From Mesorhizobium sophorae (GTDB lineage Bacteria > Pseudomonadota > Alphaproteobacteria > Rhizobiales > Rhizobiaceae): a stretch of DNA of 64,000 nucleotides. The position numbers and the translations under genes were made by a program. The notes under the pieces were generated by a model, which was not told the origin of the DNA, made no database searches, and worked only from the letters and a program-made list of their open reading frames with translations. Below, in pieces: positions 1 through 11,683 of this stretch. The stretch's first letter is position 1; every line of letters begins with the position of its first letter. The stretch is from NCBI RefSeq assembly GCF_002270415.1, contig NZ_NNRI01000008.1, positions 487,501-551,500 on the forward strand, given 5' to 3'.

Positions 1-2
1 CA

Positions 3-1190
3 CGCGCCGTCGCCGACGATCAGGCGCCGGCTTTCGCCGAGGAAATCATTCCCTTCACCAAGGATCTCGACATTACCGAGGCCTTTGCCGATTCGGGCTA
101 TACGGGAGAAGACGCCACCGGCATGGCCGAAGCGATCGCCAAGCTGTTGAACGCGACGGCGCTCAAGGCCGGAACCGTGCTGCGTGTCGGGCTCGAGGTG
201 CATGGCGACGCCGCCAAGGTCGTGCGCACCAGCGTCTACGACCGAACGCAGCACATCGTCACCATCGCGCTCGACGATCGCGGCCAGTATGTGCCGGCGC
301 AGGAGCCGGATCCGAACCCCGAATTGCTGACGGCGTTCGACGACTCACCGCCCGTGGTGGTGCGCGGAAATTTGCCGAACATCTATGACGGCATCTACCG
401 CGCCGCTTATTCCTACGGCATGTCGAAAAAGATGACCCAGCAACTGGTCAAGCTGCTGGCATCCGGCGTCGACTTCCAGTCGCGACTCAATCCGGCGGAT
501 CGCCTCGAAGTCTTGTTCTCGCAGCCGGACGGCGACGACCAAGCGTCCGACGAGTCCGAACTGCTTTATGTCTCATCGACCTTCGGTGGGCAAACGCGCA
601 ACTTCTACCGGTTTCAGATGCAGGACGGTAGCGCGGACTATTTCGACGAGGACGGCAGCAGCGCCGAGCAGTTCCTACTGCGCAACCCACTGCCAAACGG
701 GAGATTTACCTCCGGGTTTGGTGCGCGCAGGCATCCTATCCTCGGCTATGTCCGCATGCACACAGGTACGGACTGGGCCGCCCCGATCGGATCGCCGATC
801 ATCGCCGCCGGCAATGGCGTCGTCGAGAAGGCGGGCTGGGCCGGCGGCTATGGCAAACAGATCATCATTCGCCATGCCAATGGCTACGAGACGTCCTACA
901 ATCACCAGAGCGCCTTTGCCAAAGGCATCGAAGAAGGCGTGCGGGTTCGCCAGGGCCAGGTCATTGGTTATCTCGGCCAGACCGGCCTCTCCACCGGTCC
1001 GCATCTCCATTACGAGCTGATCGTCAACGGCACCAAGGTCGATTCGATGCGTGTCCGGCTGCCGGTCGGCAAAGTGCTGAAGGGCGATGATCTCGTCGCC
1101 TTCAAGCGCGAACGCGAGCGCATCGACGATCTGCTGAAGCAGGAAGACAGTGATTCGCTGAAGGTTGCGAGCGCCAAGATCGACGGCTGA
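3..1190 (+). CDS. M23 (LytM-type) metallopeptidase, 5' end outside window
   Basis: Secreted or periplasmic peptidoglycan endopeptidase, or a LytM regulator of amidases. The frame is open to the first base, so the true start lies upstream; the first internal ATG is at 123. The C-terminal third has the M23 signature: HTGTD (HxxxD zinc ligands, near base 760) and HLHYE (near base 1005), separated by the usual Gly-rich beta-hairpin segment GGYGKQIIIRH. The middle part is the variable OapA/LysM-like region typical of long alphaproteobacterial M23 proteins. It ends 11 bases before the convergent MFS gene, with no strong terminator between them. The family is certain; the exact substrate is not. Confidence 0.9.
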   Translation, partial: RAVADDQAPAFAEEIIPFTKDLDITEAFADSGYTGEDATGMAEAIAKLLNATALKAGTVLRVGLEVHGDAAKVVRTSVYDRTQHIVTIALDDRGQYVPAQEPDPNPELLTAFDDSPPVVVRGNLPNIYDGIYRAAYSYGMSKKMTQQLVKLLASGVDFQSRLNPADRLEVLFSQPDGDDQASDESELLYVSSTFGGQTRNFYRFQMQDGSADYFDEDGSSAEQFLLRNPLPNGRFTSGFGARRHPILGYVRMHTGTDWAAPIGSPIIAAGNGVVEKAGWAGGYGKQIIIRHANGYETSYNHQSAFAKGIEEGVRVRQGQVIGYLGQTGLSTGPHLHYELIVNGTKVDSMRVRLPVGKVLKGDDLVAFKRERERIDDLLKQEDSDSLKVASAKIDG

Positions 1191-1201
1191 TTCGCTGATT
1201 T

Positions 1202-2758
1202 TCAGCCTTGCGGATTTTCCGCACGCCACGGCCATGGCAGCCGCTGACCGGGAATGGTCGTCCACGCGATCACTGCTGAAAGCAGGCAGAGCAGTGCCGT
1301 CACCGAAGAGACGGCGGAAAACGCCGCGTCGCCGGCGGCAAGCCTTGCCGCATCGACTGCCGGCGCCAGCCCAACCGTCGCCGGTTCGCCAAAGCCGGGC
1401 ACGCCGGGCGTCGCATTCCCATCGAGTGCTTTCGCGTAGACCGAAGCCGCAAGCGAGCCCATCGCTGCCACCGCGATCAGGCCGCCGATGCGCGAGACGG
1501 CATTGTTTATGCCGGAGGCAGCACCGGTATCCTTGTCTTCCACCGCCGTCATGATCGCGGTCGATAGTGGCGACACGACCAGCGCCATGCCGAGCCCCAT
1601 CAGCCCCATCAGCGGAAATGTTCCCGTCCAGAAATTGTGGATGCCGGCATGGGCGAGCAAGGCAAGTCCGGCAAACGCGAAAGCCACGACAAGGCTGCCG
1701 AAGGCGATCGGAAAGCGTGGCCCGATCCGATCGGACAACTGGCCGACGGGCCTCGACAAAAGTGCCATCGATGCCGACAGCGGCAGGAAGATGAAGCCGA
1801 CCTCGGCCGTGCTCAGTCCCCAGCCGGCGATCAGCAGCATCGGCAGATAGAAGAGATTGGCCGACAGCGCGAAATAGAGGAAGAACGTCGCGAGATTGGC
1901 GCCGGCGAAAGCGCCGATGCGAAACAGCGACAGATCGATCATCGGCTCGCGCTGCCAAAGCTCGAAGGCGATGAAGACAGCCAGCAGCATTGCGCCGACG
2001 GCAATGCTCGGCCCCGACAAATGGCCCTCGCCACTGGCGCTCATCGAGGTCAGCCCGTAGGCGAGCGCGCCGAAGGCCAATGTCGCCAGCGCGGCACCGC
2101 CGAGATCCAGGCTGCGTTTTTCCGTCGGCGCATCGGCCGGGATCTTGGCCAGCAGTAGATAGATCGAGATCAGGCCGAGCGGCAGGTTGACCGCGAAAAT
2201 CGCCCGCCAGATGCCGTCACCGAATGCCGACAGCACGAAACCACCGAGCACCGGGCCAAGTGCCGTGGTCAGCGCCGAAGCCGCGGCCCAGATGCCGATG
2301 GCACGGCCGCGCTCTTTTTTCGGATAGGCCTTGGCGATGATGGCGAGGCTGCCCGGCACCATGATCGCCGCACCAATGCCCTGCAGCGCTCGAAATGCGA
2401 TCAGCACCACCGCATTCGGCGCCAGCGCACAGGCAAGCGAGGCGACAATGAACAGCGCAATGCCTGCCACGAAGGCGCGGCGCAGACCGAATCGATCGCC
2501 GGCGGCCCCGCCGGCAAGGATCAGTGCCGAGAGCGTCAACGCATAGGCATTGGAAATCCACTGCGCCTGCGCCAGGCTGGCACCAAGGTTGACGCGAATC
2601 GCCGGCATGGCGATGGCCAGGATCGAACCGTCGATGAAACCGAGCGCCGAGGCCAGGATCGCCGCAATCAGCACGAATCGCCGTTGCGATGGCGGACAGA
2701 ACGTGCCGTTCGTGGCCGGACTGGTCAGCGGAACGGCGGCTTCGCTTGGTGAATGCAT
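1202..2758 (-). CDS. MFS transporter, DHA2 (EmrB/QacA) family
   Basis: Proton-coupled drug or metabolite exporter of the inner membrane. The 518-residue product has about 14 hydrophobic segments, the size typical of DHA2. Early in the protein it has the family pattern IDGSILAIAMPAIRVNL, and after helix 2 the motif-A-like stretch GGAAGDRFGLRR. I chose ATG at 2758, preceded by AAGG, over an upstream TTG at 2794 that would add 12 unlikely residues. It is convergent with the M23 gene. No regulator is adjacent, so the substrate cannot be inferred. The family is secure. Confidence 0.9.
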   Translation of the reverse strand: MHSPSEAAVPLTSPATNGTFCPPSQRRFVLIAAILASALGFIDGSILAIAMPAIRVNLGASLAQAQWISNAYALTLSALILAGGAAGDRFGLRRAFVAGIALFIVASLACALAPNAVVLIAFRALQGIGAAIMVPGSLAIIAKAYPKKERGRAIGIWAAASALTTALGPVLGGFVLSAFGDGIWRAIFAVNLPLGLISIYLLLAKIPADAPTEKRSLDLGGAALATLAFGALAYGLTSMSASGEGHLSGPSIAVGAMLLAVFIAFELWQREPMIDLSLFRIGAFAGANLATFFLYFALSANLFYLPMLLIAGWGLSTAEVGFIFLPLSASMALLSRPVGQLSDRIGPRFPIAFGSLVVAFAFAGLALLAHAGIHNFWTGTFPLMGLMGLGMALVVSPLSTAIMTAVEDKDTGAASGINNAVSRIGGLIAVAAMGSLAASVYAKALDGNATPGVPGFGEPATVGLAPAVDAARLAAGDAAFSAVSSVTALLCLLSAVIAWTTIPGQRLPWPWRAENPQG

Positions 2759-2921
2759 GGAACCTTGCTTAGACCGCAGGCGTGGTGGCAACAACCGGCC
2801 AGTGGCTTGCTGTCCTTGAAACCAGCCACATGGCCAGGATCGCGCCTGTCCGGGTGCACACGGGGGCAGTCATGCTACGTTCTGGCTAGGTTTCCAGAAA
2901 ATTGCAGACGGGGAGAAGTCG

Positions 2922-3554
2922 ATGAAGCGACCACTTGAAGCATCGGCGGAGGGACGCGGCCGTATCGTCGGCATCACCGACGGCGTGTTCGCCATCGCAC
3001 TCACTCTGATCGTCCTCGAAATCAGGGTGCCCGCGCACGAGGCGATCCATCCGGAGCGCGATCTGCTTGCCGCGATCGCGGCACTGGCGCCACGCTTCCT
3101 GACCTATGCCTTGAGCTTCCTGACGCTGACCATCTTCTGGTTCGGTCAGCAGGCGCAGCATGGGCTGATCGCCAAATCCGACCGGCGGCTTGCCACGCTG
3201 AACCTCTGCTTTCTCGCCTTCATTGCCCTGCTGCCGTTCTCGACCGATCTTTTGGCCGACTTCCTCGAGTTCAGAACCGCGATGCTGGTCTACTGGCTCA
3301 ACCTGCTGATGCTCGGCGTCACGCTGTTCGCCAGCTGGCGCTATGCGGAGAAAAACGGCTTCCTGGCAGAGGATGTCGACGCGGAAACCAGCCGCACGGT
3401 CTATCTGCGCATCGTCAAGGCGCAGATCCTGTGGGCGGTCGGCGCGGCACTGTGCCTGATCACGCCGTTACTCAGCGTCGGATTTATCCTGGTGGTGCAA
3501 CTGGTCTATGCGGTAACCCCTGGCGCGAAGTGGGTGCGCAGGATCATCGGCTGA
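2922..3554 (+). CDS. TMEM175/DUF1211 family membrane protein
   Basis: Integral membrane protein of 210 residues with the TMEM175-family signature near the N-terminus: ITDGVFAIALTLIVLEI matches the (F/I)SDGVFAIAxTLLVLEI pattern. Bacterial members of this family form potassium-selective channels, and a cation-channel role is inferred from that. Six hydrophobic helices can be seen (around residues 18-35, 60-80, 90-110, 120-135, 165-185 and 185-200). ATG 2922 follows a good GGGGAGA ribosome site. The gene stands alone, divergent from the MFS gene upstream and convergent with the L,D-transpeptidase downstream. Confidence 0.8.
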   Translation: MKRPLEASAEGRGRIVGITDGVFAIALTLIVLEIRVPAHEAIHPERDLLAAIAALAPRFLTYALSFLTLTIFWFGQQAQHGLIAKSDRRLATLNLCFLAFIALLPFSTDLLADFLEFRTAMLVYWLNLLMLGVTLFASWRYAEKNGFLAEDVDAETSRTVYLRIVKAQILWAVGAALCLITPLLSVGFILVVQLVYAVTPGAKWVRRIIG

Positions 3555-3573
3555 GCGTTTCGGAGCGCCAGCT

Positions 3574-5049
3574 TCAGTCGACGAACTCCACCGTCACGCC
3601 CGGCGAGACCAGCTTGGCCAGTTCCCGCGCATCCCAGTTGGTCAGGCGCACACAGCCATGGCTTTCTGTCTTGCCGATCTTCGACGGATCCGGCGTGCCG
3701 TGGATGCCGTAGGTCGGCTTGTCCAGAGCGATCCACACCGAGCCGACCGGACCGTTCGGACCTGGCGGAATGGTCAGGACCTTGTCGTTTTGGCCCTGCT
3801 TGAAATTGATGCTGGGGTTGTAGGTGTAGTTCGGATCGAGAGCGACGCGCGATACAGCGTGTATGCCGGACGGTGACGGTGTATCCGCCGACCCGATGGT
3901 TGCGGGATAGGCCGCCACTAGCTTGTCGCCCGCATCATACGCGAAGACCTCTTTCCTGCCCTTGTCAGCGACGATACGGGCAACCGGCGTCGAGACCAGT
4001 TTGCCGAAATTGGCGACCTTGATGGTCGTGCCGGGACGATTGAAGTTGGCGTCCGGGTTGAGCGCCTTGAGATAGTTCTCGTCCATGTGGAACCGCTCCG
4101 CGAGCGCCTCGGTCACCGACGTATAGCCCATGCGGTCGAGCTGCGCCTTCTGGCTGTAGTCTTCCGGGATCGAGGCGACATAGGGACCGGCCGCATCCTC
4201 CGGGGTGATGGTATAATTGGCAAAGGCATCGCCGCCGGACTGTGCAAGAGCCGCCTGGATGCCAACCGCATCGGTCGACCGCAGATTGCTGCCGGTGATC
4301 TGGTTGTAGGCGGCGAGCGCCTTGTCGACATTCGAACCGAAACGCCCGTCGATGACGCCAGGCGAAGCGCCACCCCGGTCGAGCAGCACCTGCAGCGCCG
4401 CGACATCCTGACGTGCTCCCAGCGAAAGCGCCGGCTCGACGGTCGACTTGCCCCCAGTCGTTGGCGGCAGTCCCGCCTGATCGGACGGAGACGTCGGCTG
4501 GGCAGGGTCTATCGAGGCCTCGTTCAGCGGCTGGCGTTGGATCGTGCCCGGCTCTGTCGACTGCGGCGCATCGGGATAATTGTTGTCGTAGTTGCTATCG
4601 TCCTGCGGTGGCGGCGGATAGGCTTCCACGGAATTGTCGCTGTTAGGATCATATTCGTCCGCCGGCGGCGGGATGACCCGGCCTTCTTCTTCCAACTGCT
4701 TGCGACGGAACCGCGCCATGTCTTGCGGATCGTCGAGATAGTAGCGGTCATTGTCATCGGGGACGCGGCCCAGTTCGCGCAGCCGTGTCTCGCGGCGCAG
4801 CGCGCGTCGGTCGAGCCGCGTCTGCGGCGGCTGGATAGCGATGACCTTGCCGGTATCGGCATCGACGATGACGCGGTTGCCCCTGGCGTCGTAATAGATG
4901 TCGAGATTGCCGTCCTGGGCGACGAGGATGCCGCCATCGTCGGCGGCGCGCGCAATCCGTGATGCGCTGTCCTGCGAAGGCGCGCCGAGCGCGCCAGAGG
5001 ACAAAAGCCCGCCGGCGAGTACCGAAAGGGTGAAGATCGTGCGCAGCAT
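3574..5049 (-). CDS. L,D-transpeptidase (YkuD domain), secreted
   Basis: Periplasmic cross-linking enzyme that makes 3-3 peptidoglycan bonds or attaches proteins to the wall. The 491 residues open with a signal peptide (LRTIFTLSVLAGGLLSSGALGA). A charged Pro/Asp/Tyr-rich linker follows, then a peptidoglycan-binding-1-like helical unit (about 205-250, RFGSNVDKALAAYNQ). A C-terminal YkuD domain carries the catalytic motif SHGCVRLTNWDA, with Cys as nucleophile and the conserved HG pair upstream (YGIHGTP). ATG 5049 was chosen because it starts the signal peptide and follows GGAGAG; the frame stays open to 5163. This domain order is common in rhizobia, which use many L,D-transpeptidases. Confidence 0.92.
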   Translation of the reverse strand: MLRTIFTLSVLAGGLLSSGALGAPSQDSASRIARAADDGGILVAQDGNLDIYYDARGNRVIVDADTGKVIAIQPPQTRLDRRALRRETRLRELGRVPDDNDRYYLDDPQDMARFRRKQLEEEGRVIPPPADEYDPNSDNSVEAYPPPPQDDSNYDNNYPDAPQSTEPGTIQRQPLNEASIDPAQPTSPSDQAGLPPTTGGKSTVEPALSLGARQDVAALQVLLDRGGASPGVIDGRFGSNVDKALAAYNQITGSNLRSTDAVGIQAALAQSGGDAFANYTITPEDAAGPYVASIPEDYSQKAQLDRMGYTSVTEALAERFHMDENYLKALNPDANFNRPGTTIKVANFGKLVSTPVARIVADKGRKEVFAYDAGDKLVAAYPATIGSADTPSPSGIHAVSRVALDPNYTYNPSINFKQGQNDKVLTIPPGPNGPVGSVWIALDKPTYGIHGTPDPSKIGKTESHGCVRLTNWDARELAKLVSPGVTVEFVD

Positions 5050-5200
5050 GGTGGCCAAACTCTCCGGTCCGTAATTGCCGCCGCCCGGCAGTGTCCCTGT
5101 ACGGCGAACCCCTTCGCCAGCAAACCAGTTCACCACCATATGGTTCCAATATGAACCGGGCATGAAGATGGCGGTTTCCTGGCGCCTCGATGAATATCAG

Positions 5201-5566
5201 CTAGCTTGCGGCAAGTCCCAGCTCCCTGCGCGCCTGCTTCGTCAGCTTCAGGGCAACAAGGCGATGGCTCTCGCGCAGATAGTCCTTCAGCGCGTCATCA
5301 TCCATGCTCTGGCTTGTCTGACGCTGGATCCATTTCATGCCGCGCGAAGCAAGATAGGGTGCCGGCCGCAGGCCCGGCTGCTCCTTGAGCACGTCATAGG
5401 CGATGTCAGAACATTTGAAGGTGACGAAGAGCTGCTGGCCCTGGTCCCAGCCGCCGATCGCAAAGACCTTGGCCCCGATTTTCCAGACATGAGCGCCGCC
5501 CCATTGGACGACGTGGTTTGTCGAAGGCAGCGAAGCGCAGAAGCTGTTGTAGTCGTCCAGCGTCAT
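5201..5566 (-). CDS. MmcQ/YjbR family protein
   Basis: Small cytosolic protein (121 residues) of the MmcQ/YjbR (CyaY-like fold) family, often annotated as DNA-binding without firm evidence. Diagnostic stretches are the W(K/R)IGxKVFAIGGW pattern near residue 28, FKCSDIAYDVLKEQPGLRPAPYLASRGMKWI in the middle (given here as a landmark for residues 50-80), and a helical C-terminus. The start is ATG 5566. It lies downstream of clpB on the same strand, but a terminator hairpin (5586-5614) separates them, so it probably has its own transcript. Function is unknown. Confidence 0.85.
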   Translation of the reverse strand: MTLDDYNSFCASLPSTNHVVQWGGAHVWKIGAKVFAIGGWDQGQQLFVTFKCSDIAYDVLKEQPGLRPAPYLASRGMKWIQRQTSQSMDDDALKDYLRESHRLVALKLTKQARRELGLAAS

Positions 5567-5585
5567 CCGCGCCCCCGCTTTGTAT

Positions 5586-5614
5586 GAAAAGTCGCGCGTC
5601 CAGGCTGGACGCGC
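5586..5614 (-). terminator. Intrinsic terminator downstream of clpB
   Basis: A perfect 9-bp stem (GCGCGTCCA / TGGACGCGC, 5594-5602 and 5606-5614) with a 3-nt loop lies 10 bases after the clpB stop. On the minus strand a short T-run (GACTTTTC) follows it. Confidence 0.75.
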
Positions 5615-5623
5615 GGCGTTGGA

Positions 5624-8230
<2,607 letters not shown>

Positions 8231-8323
8231 ATCTGTCTCCTTCCATCACCGGCCCGCTTTGCGGCACCGGATCCGATTGCGGTGACGGACCCGCCCATTC
8301 GAGCCGGGTCCAGTTCAGCCGAG

Positions 8324-8352
8324 ATATGGTGCATAGGCCATGCTGTCTCAAG
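8324..8352 (-). promoter_or_regulatory. RpoH (sigma-32) type promoter of clpB
   Basis: On the minus strand CTTGAG (8352-8347) and CCATAT (8329-8324) are separated by exactly 17 bases. This matches the alphaproteobacterial heat-shock form CTTGAA-N17-CCATAT/CTATAT closely. It lies about 95 bases before the clpB start codon. Sequence match only. Confidence 0.7.
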
Positions 8353-8403
8353 ACGCCTTGATGTCGGTCAACGCACAATATTCCATCGCGGCACAAAACG
8401 AAA

Positions 8404-8427
8404 ACGGCGGAGATTTCTCTCCGCCGT
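8404..8427 (-). terminator. Intrinsic terminator of the DUF4167 gene
   Basis: A perfect 10-bp stem (ACGGCGGAGA / TCTCCGCCGT) with a 4-base loop lies 24 bases past the DUF4167 stop. On the minus strand TTTTCGTTTTG follows. It separates DUF4167 from the heat-shock promoter of clpB. Confidence 0.85.
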
Positions 8428-8451
8428 CCGATATCCTGAAATGTCGTTCGA

Positions 8452-9417
8452 TCAGTTGTCGATGTCGACTTTGACCGGTTCGGCATTGCCGCCGTCGGCC
8501 GGGGCCACAGCCACCTCGCCGGCATCGGCGCCGGAATTGACATTGTCGCTGCCACTGTCGACCTGATCGGCACTGACGCGCGGACGGCGCGGGCGCCTCG
8601 GGCGACGGGCAGCACCGCTTTCGGCGGCCGCCTCATTGAGCTCGGCCTGGGCGGCAAGACCTGCCGGCGACAGGTTTTCAAACAGCGGAGCCGGCTCGGC
8701 TGTCGCAACGGATTCGCTGGCTTCGGTCGGCGAAGTGGCTTCGACCTGGGTCGGGGCCTCGTTGCGTTGCGGCTGGCCGCCTTGCTCGGCGGACGAGCCA
8801 AAGTCGCGCTGTCCATTCTGGCCGTAGCCGCCATTGGGGCGACGATCGCGATGGCGCCCATTGTTGTCGCGGCCGCCATTGTTGCGCCCGCCATTGTCAC
8901 GCCCGCTATTGCTATCACGAGTGTCGCGGCCGCTTTCCCGGTTGAGCGCGACCTCTGCCGGCATGCCTTCGATGACCGGCTGCGGCCCGGCGCCATGGTT
9001 GATGACCGGCACCTGGGCATCGGAACCAGTGTTGCCGCTGTTGCCGGCATTGTCGAACTCGTCGCGATCCTCGTCGCCGTCATCGTCGAAATCATCGCGA
9101 TTCTGTTGCGTGTTCTGGATCGGCATCTGCGCCTGCGCGGCCGCGATAATGCGGTTGTAGTGTTCGGCGTGCTGGAGATAGTTTTCCGCCATGACCCGGT
9201 CGCCGGAGCTGTGCGCGTCACGGGCAAGGGTGGCGTATTTTTCGGCGATCTGCTGAGCCGAACCGCGGATCTTCACGTCCGGGCCATTGCTCTCGTAGTT
9301 GCGCGTCAGGGGATTCGGTCCCTTGCGGTTGTTATTGTTATTATTGTTATTATTGCCACCGCCGCCGCCATTGTTGTTGCGACCGCGCATGCGCCTGTTC
9401 TGCTGTTGTGGCCTCAT
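8452..9417 (-). CDS. DUF4167 domain protein with low-complexity Asn/Gly tract
   Basis: Alphaproteobacterial protein of unknown function, about 321 residues. The N-terminus is a basic, Gln/Arg-rich stretch (MRPQQQNRRMRGRNN), followed by a pure Gly/Asn tract. The conserved DUF4167 core comes next (about residues 35-110: RNYESNGPDVKIRG, QIAEKYATLARDA, GDRVMAENYLQHAEHY). A long acidic/Asn-Arg disordered region follows, with a late basic patch GAARRPRRPRRPR. Composition suggests nucleic-acid binding or phase-separating behaviour; that is inference. ATG 9417 follows GAAGAGAG; a TTG three bases upstream is less likely. It lies between prmC and clpB, an order I know from other Rhizobiales. Confidence 0.88.
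   Translation of the reverse strand: MRPQQQNRRMRGRNNNGGGGGNNNNNNNNNRKGPNPLTRNYESNGPDVKIRGSAQQIAEKYATLARDAHSSGDRVMAENYLQHAEHYNRIIAAAQAQMPIQNTQQNRDDFDDDGDEDRDEFDNAGNSGNTGSDAQVPVINHGAGPQPVIEGMPAEVALNRESGRDTRDSNSGRDNGGRNNGGRDNNGRHRDRRPNGGYGQNGQRDFGSSAEQGGQPQRNEAPTQVEATSPTEASESVATAEPAPLFENLSPAGLAAQAELNEAAAESGAARRPRRPRRPRVSADQVDSGSDNVNSGADAGEVAVAPADGGNAEPVKVDIDN
9331..9380 (-). repeat. Trinucleotide repeat coding poly-Gly/poly-Asn
   Basis: On the + strand runs of ttg/tta/att-type triplets surround a gcc run. Read on the minus strand they encode consecutive Asn (AAC/AAT) and Gly codons in the DUF4167 gene. Because it is in frame, triplet gain or loss would change tract length without breaking the gene. 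Confidence 0.8.
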
Positions 9418-9722
9418 CAAACTCTCTTCATTTTGAAATTTTCGAAAAACTCTTCACGAACGGAGGCGCTCATGCAGCCAGCCGCTTCGTCTCTTCACCG
9501 GCGTTCGCCCGCATCGATTGCGTTGGCGCCACGTGCCATCCTGTTCCGGTTACATCACTTGCCGGACGATTCCCGCACGAAGCTTGGGCATCGTTTTGCG
9601 CAAGAAGGCAGCTATTTCCAAGGAAGACCGAATCGCTAAGAGCACTGCCTGCTTCGTCTCATCCGGTTAAGGCGACCCTAGCCGCATTCCCCGGCATTGC
9701 CAAGCGCTTTTTTTGCACTGCG
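9418..9722. other. 305-base intergenic region upstream of DUF4167
   Basis: No gene is visible. On the minus strand TTGGCA (near 9704) and CTAGGG (near 9681), 16 bases apart, could form a weak housekeeping promoter that would give DUF4167 a leader of more than 200 nt. No convincing terminator follows prmC, so read-through from prmC is also possible. Confidence 0.4.
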
Positions 9723-10601
9723 TCAAGGCTTTGTCCTTTTAAAGACAAGAACCCTGTCGTTTCCACCAAGGTCCTCAAATGCACCGCCCAGCAGGTAGCC
9801 GGCTGCGACGAATATTTCCAAGACCTCGTTGTGCTGCGTGTGGCCGATCTCGACCGCAATCTTGCCTTCAGCTTCCAAAAACCTTGCCGCGTCCGCGGCG
9901 ATGATCCTGTAGGGATTCAGACCGTCCTCGCCACCATCCAAAGCCAGGCGCGGATCGAAATTGCGGACTTCGTCCTGCAGATTTCCAATGTCTTCAGACG
10001 GTATATAGGGAGGGTTTGCGGCAATTACATGGTACCGGCCGGAAACTTTTTCGAACCAGTCCGACTGGAGCGCCGTGAACCGACCTGCAAGGTCCAGTTG
10101 CCTTGCATTGCGGGTCGCCGTCGCCAACGCGCCCGCGGACATATCGACCCCGGTGGCGATCGCTGCCGGCACTGCGCTGAGCAGCGCCAGCGCAATGGCG
10201 CCGGTGCCGGTGCCAAGATCGAGGATGCGGCATTCGCCTTCCCGCTCAGCCGTTGCCTTGACGAAAGGCAGCATCGCCTCGACCAGCGTTTCGGTATCCG
10301 GCCGCGGCTCCAGCGTTTCCGGCGACAGCGACAGGCGCAAACCATAGAATTCACGATAGCCGAGGATGCGATGCACCGGTTCGCCGCCGGCGCGCCGTCT
10401 CAAGGCATCACCAATTGCCGCAATGGCGCTTTCGTCGATCTTGCGGTTGGGATCGGCAATCGCCTGCGTGCGCGTCGTGCCGGAAAAATGTTCGACGATC
10501 AGCCTTGAATCGAGCGCCGGATCATCGATGGCGGCAGCGGCAAGCCGAGCCTGCGCCTGCCGCAGCAGCGGCCCCAGCGCCTCGGGCAGTCGATCAGCCA
10601 T
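9723..10601 (-). CDS. prmC: Peptide chain release factor N5-glutamine methyltransferase PrmC
   Basis: SAM-dependent enzyme that methylates the glutamine of the GGQ loop in release factors and so speeds peptide release. The 292 residues contain an N-terminal helical substrate-recognition domain and a Rossmann domain. The latter has [16 protein letters not shown] (SAM loop, near residue 130) and the catalytic NPPYIPSED (near 205). The start overlaps the end of prfA, its substrate gene, by 8 bases, which implies translational coupling. Family and function are secure. Confidence 0.97.
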   Translation of the reverse strand: MADRLPEALGPLLRQAQARLAAAAIDDPALDSRLIVEHFSGTTRTQAIADPNRKIDESAIAAIGDALRRRAGGEPVHRILGYREFYGLRLSLSPETLEPRPDTETLVEAMLPFVKATAEREGECRILDLGTGTGAIALALLSAVPAAIATGVDMSAGALATATRNARQLDLAGRFTALQSDWFEKVSGRYHVIAANPPYIPSEDIGNLQDEVRNFDPRLALDGGEDGLNPYRIIAADAARFLEAEGKIAVEIGHTQHNEVLEIFVAAGYLLGGAFEDLGGNDRVLVFKRTKP

Positions 10602-11673
10602 CGATGCCGATGTCGGCGAGCAGCTTCGACTGGTGATCGGCGATCAGCGCGTCGATCACTTCGTCGAGTTCGCCCATCATCACCCGGTCGAGCTTGTACA
10701 GCGTCAGGTTGATGCGGTGGTCGGTGACGCGGCCTTGCGGGAAATTATAGGTACGGATGCGCTCGGAGCGGTCGCCGGAGCCGACTTGCGACTTGCGCGA
10801 TTCGGAGCGCTCCTCGTCCGCCTTGCTCCGCTCCAGGTCATAGAGGCGGGCGCGCAGGATCTGCATCGCCTTGGCGCGATTCTGGTGCTGCGACTTTTCC
10901 GCCTGCACCACCATGATGCCGGTCGGCAAATGGGTGATGCGGACAGCCGAATCGGTGGTGTTGACGTGCTGGCCGCCCGAGCCCGAGGCGCGCATGGTAT
11001 CGATGCGGATGTCTTCGGCCCTGATGTCGATGTCGACCTCTTCGGCCTCCGGCAGCACGGCGACCGTGGCGGCCGAGGTGTGGATGCGCCCGCTCGCCTC
11101 GGTCGCCGGCACGCGCTGCACGCGGTGCACACCGGATTCGAATTTCAGATGCGCAAAGACGCCCTTGCCGGAGATCGTGGCGATGATTTCCTTGTAGCCG
11201 CCGGCATCGCCATCGCTGGCCGACACCGTCTCGAAACGCCAGCCGCGTTCGGCGGCGTAGCGCTCATACATGCGAAACAGGTCGCCGGCGAAAAGCGCGG
11301 CTTCGTCGCCGCCGGTGCCGGCACGGATTTCGAGAATGGCGTTCTTGTCGTCGGCGGCATCCTTGGGCAGCAGCAGGATCTGGATGTCCTTCTGCAGCGC
11401 CTCGATGCGCTCCTCGACCTCCGGCAGGTCGGCCTCCGCCAGCGCCCGCATTTCGGCGTCGGTACCCTTGTCGGCAAGCATGGCTTCAAGATCGGCCTGC
11501 TCATGCTCGGCCGAGCGCAGCGCCCTGACCTTGGCCACCATGTCCTGGATCTCGGCGTACTCCGACGCCATCCGCACATAGGCGTCCGGCGCCGGGCCAG
11601 CCGACATCTGCGCTTCGAGCATCTCGAAACGCTTGACGACTTGATCCATACGATCGCGGGGCAAATTGACCAT
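10594..11673 (-). CDS. prfA: Peptide chain release factor 1
   Basis: RF1 terminates translation at UAA and UAG. The 359 residues match the family length. The codon-recognition tripeptide P-A-T is at 189-191 and the hydrolysis loop GSGGQ at 231-235. I chose ATG 11673 ([11 protein letters not shown]) because it gives the standard length; the open frame runs 13 codons further upstream. It starts 11 bases after the ptsP stop and overlaps prmC, so lysC-ptsP-prfA-prmC reads as one transcription unit. Confidence 0.97.
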   Translation of the reverse strand: MVNLPRDRMDQVVKRFEMLEAQMSAGPAPDAYVRMASEYAEIQDMVAKVRALRSAEHEQADLEAMLADKGTDAEMRALAEADLPEVEERIEALQKDIQILLLPKDAADDKNAILEIRAGTGGDEAALFAGDLFRMYERYAAERGWRFETVSASDGDAGGYKEIIATISGKGVFAHLKFESGVHRVQRVPATEASGRIHTSAATVAVLPEAEEVDIDIRAEDIRIDTMRASGSGGQHVNTTDSAVRITHLPTGIMVVQAEKSQHQNRAKAMQILRARLYDLERSKADEERSESRKSQVGSGDRSERIRTYNFPQGRVTDHRINLTLYKLDRVMMGELDEVIDALIADHQSKLLADIGIDG

Positions 11674-11683
11674 GATGTGGGTG

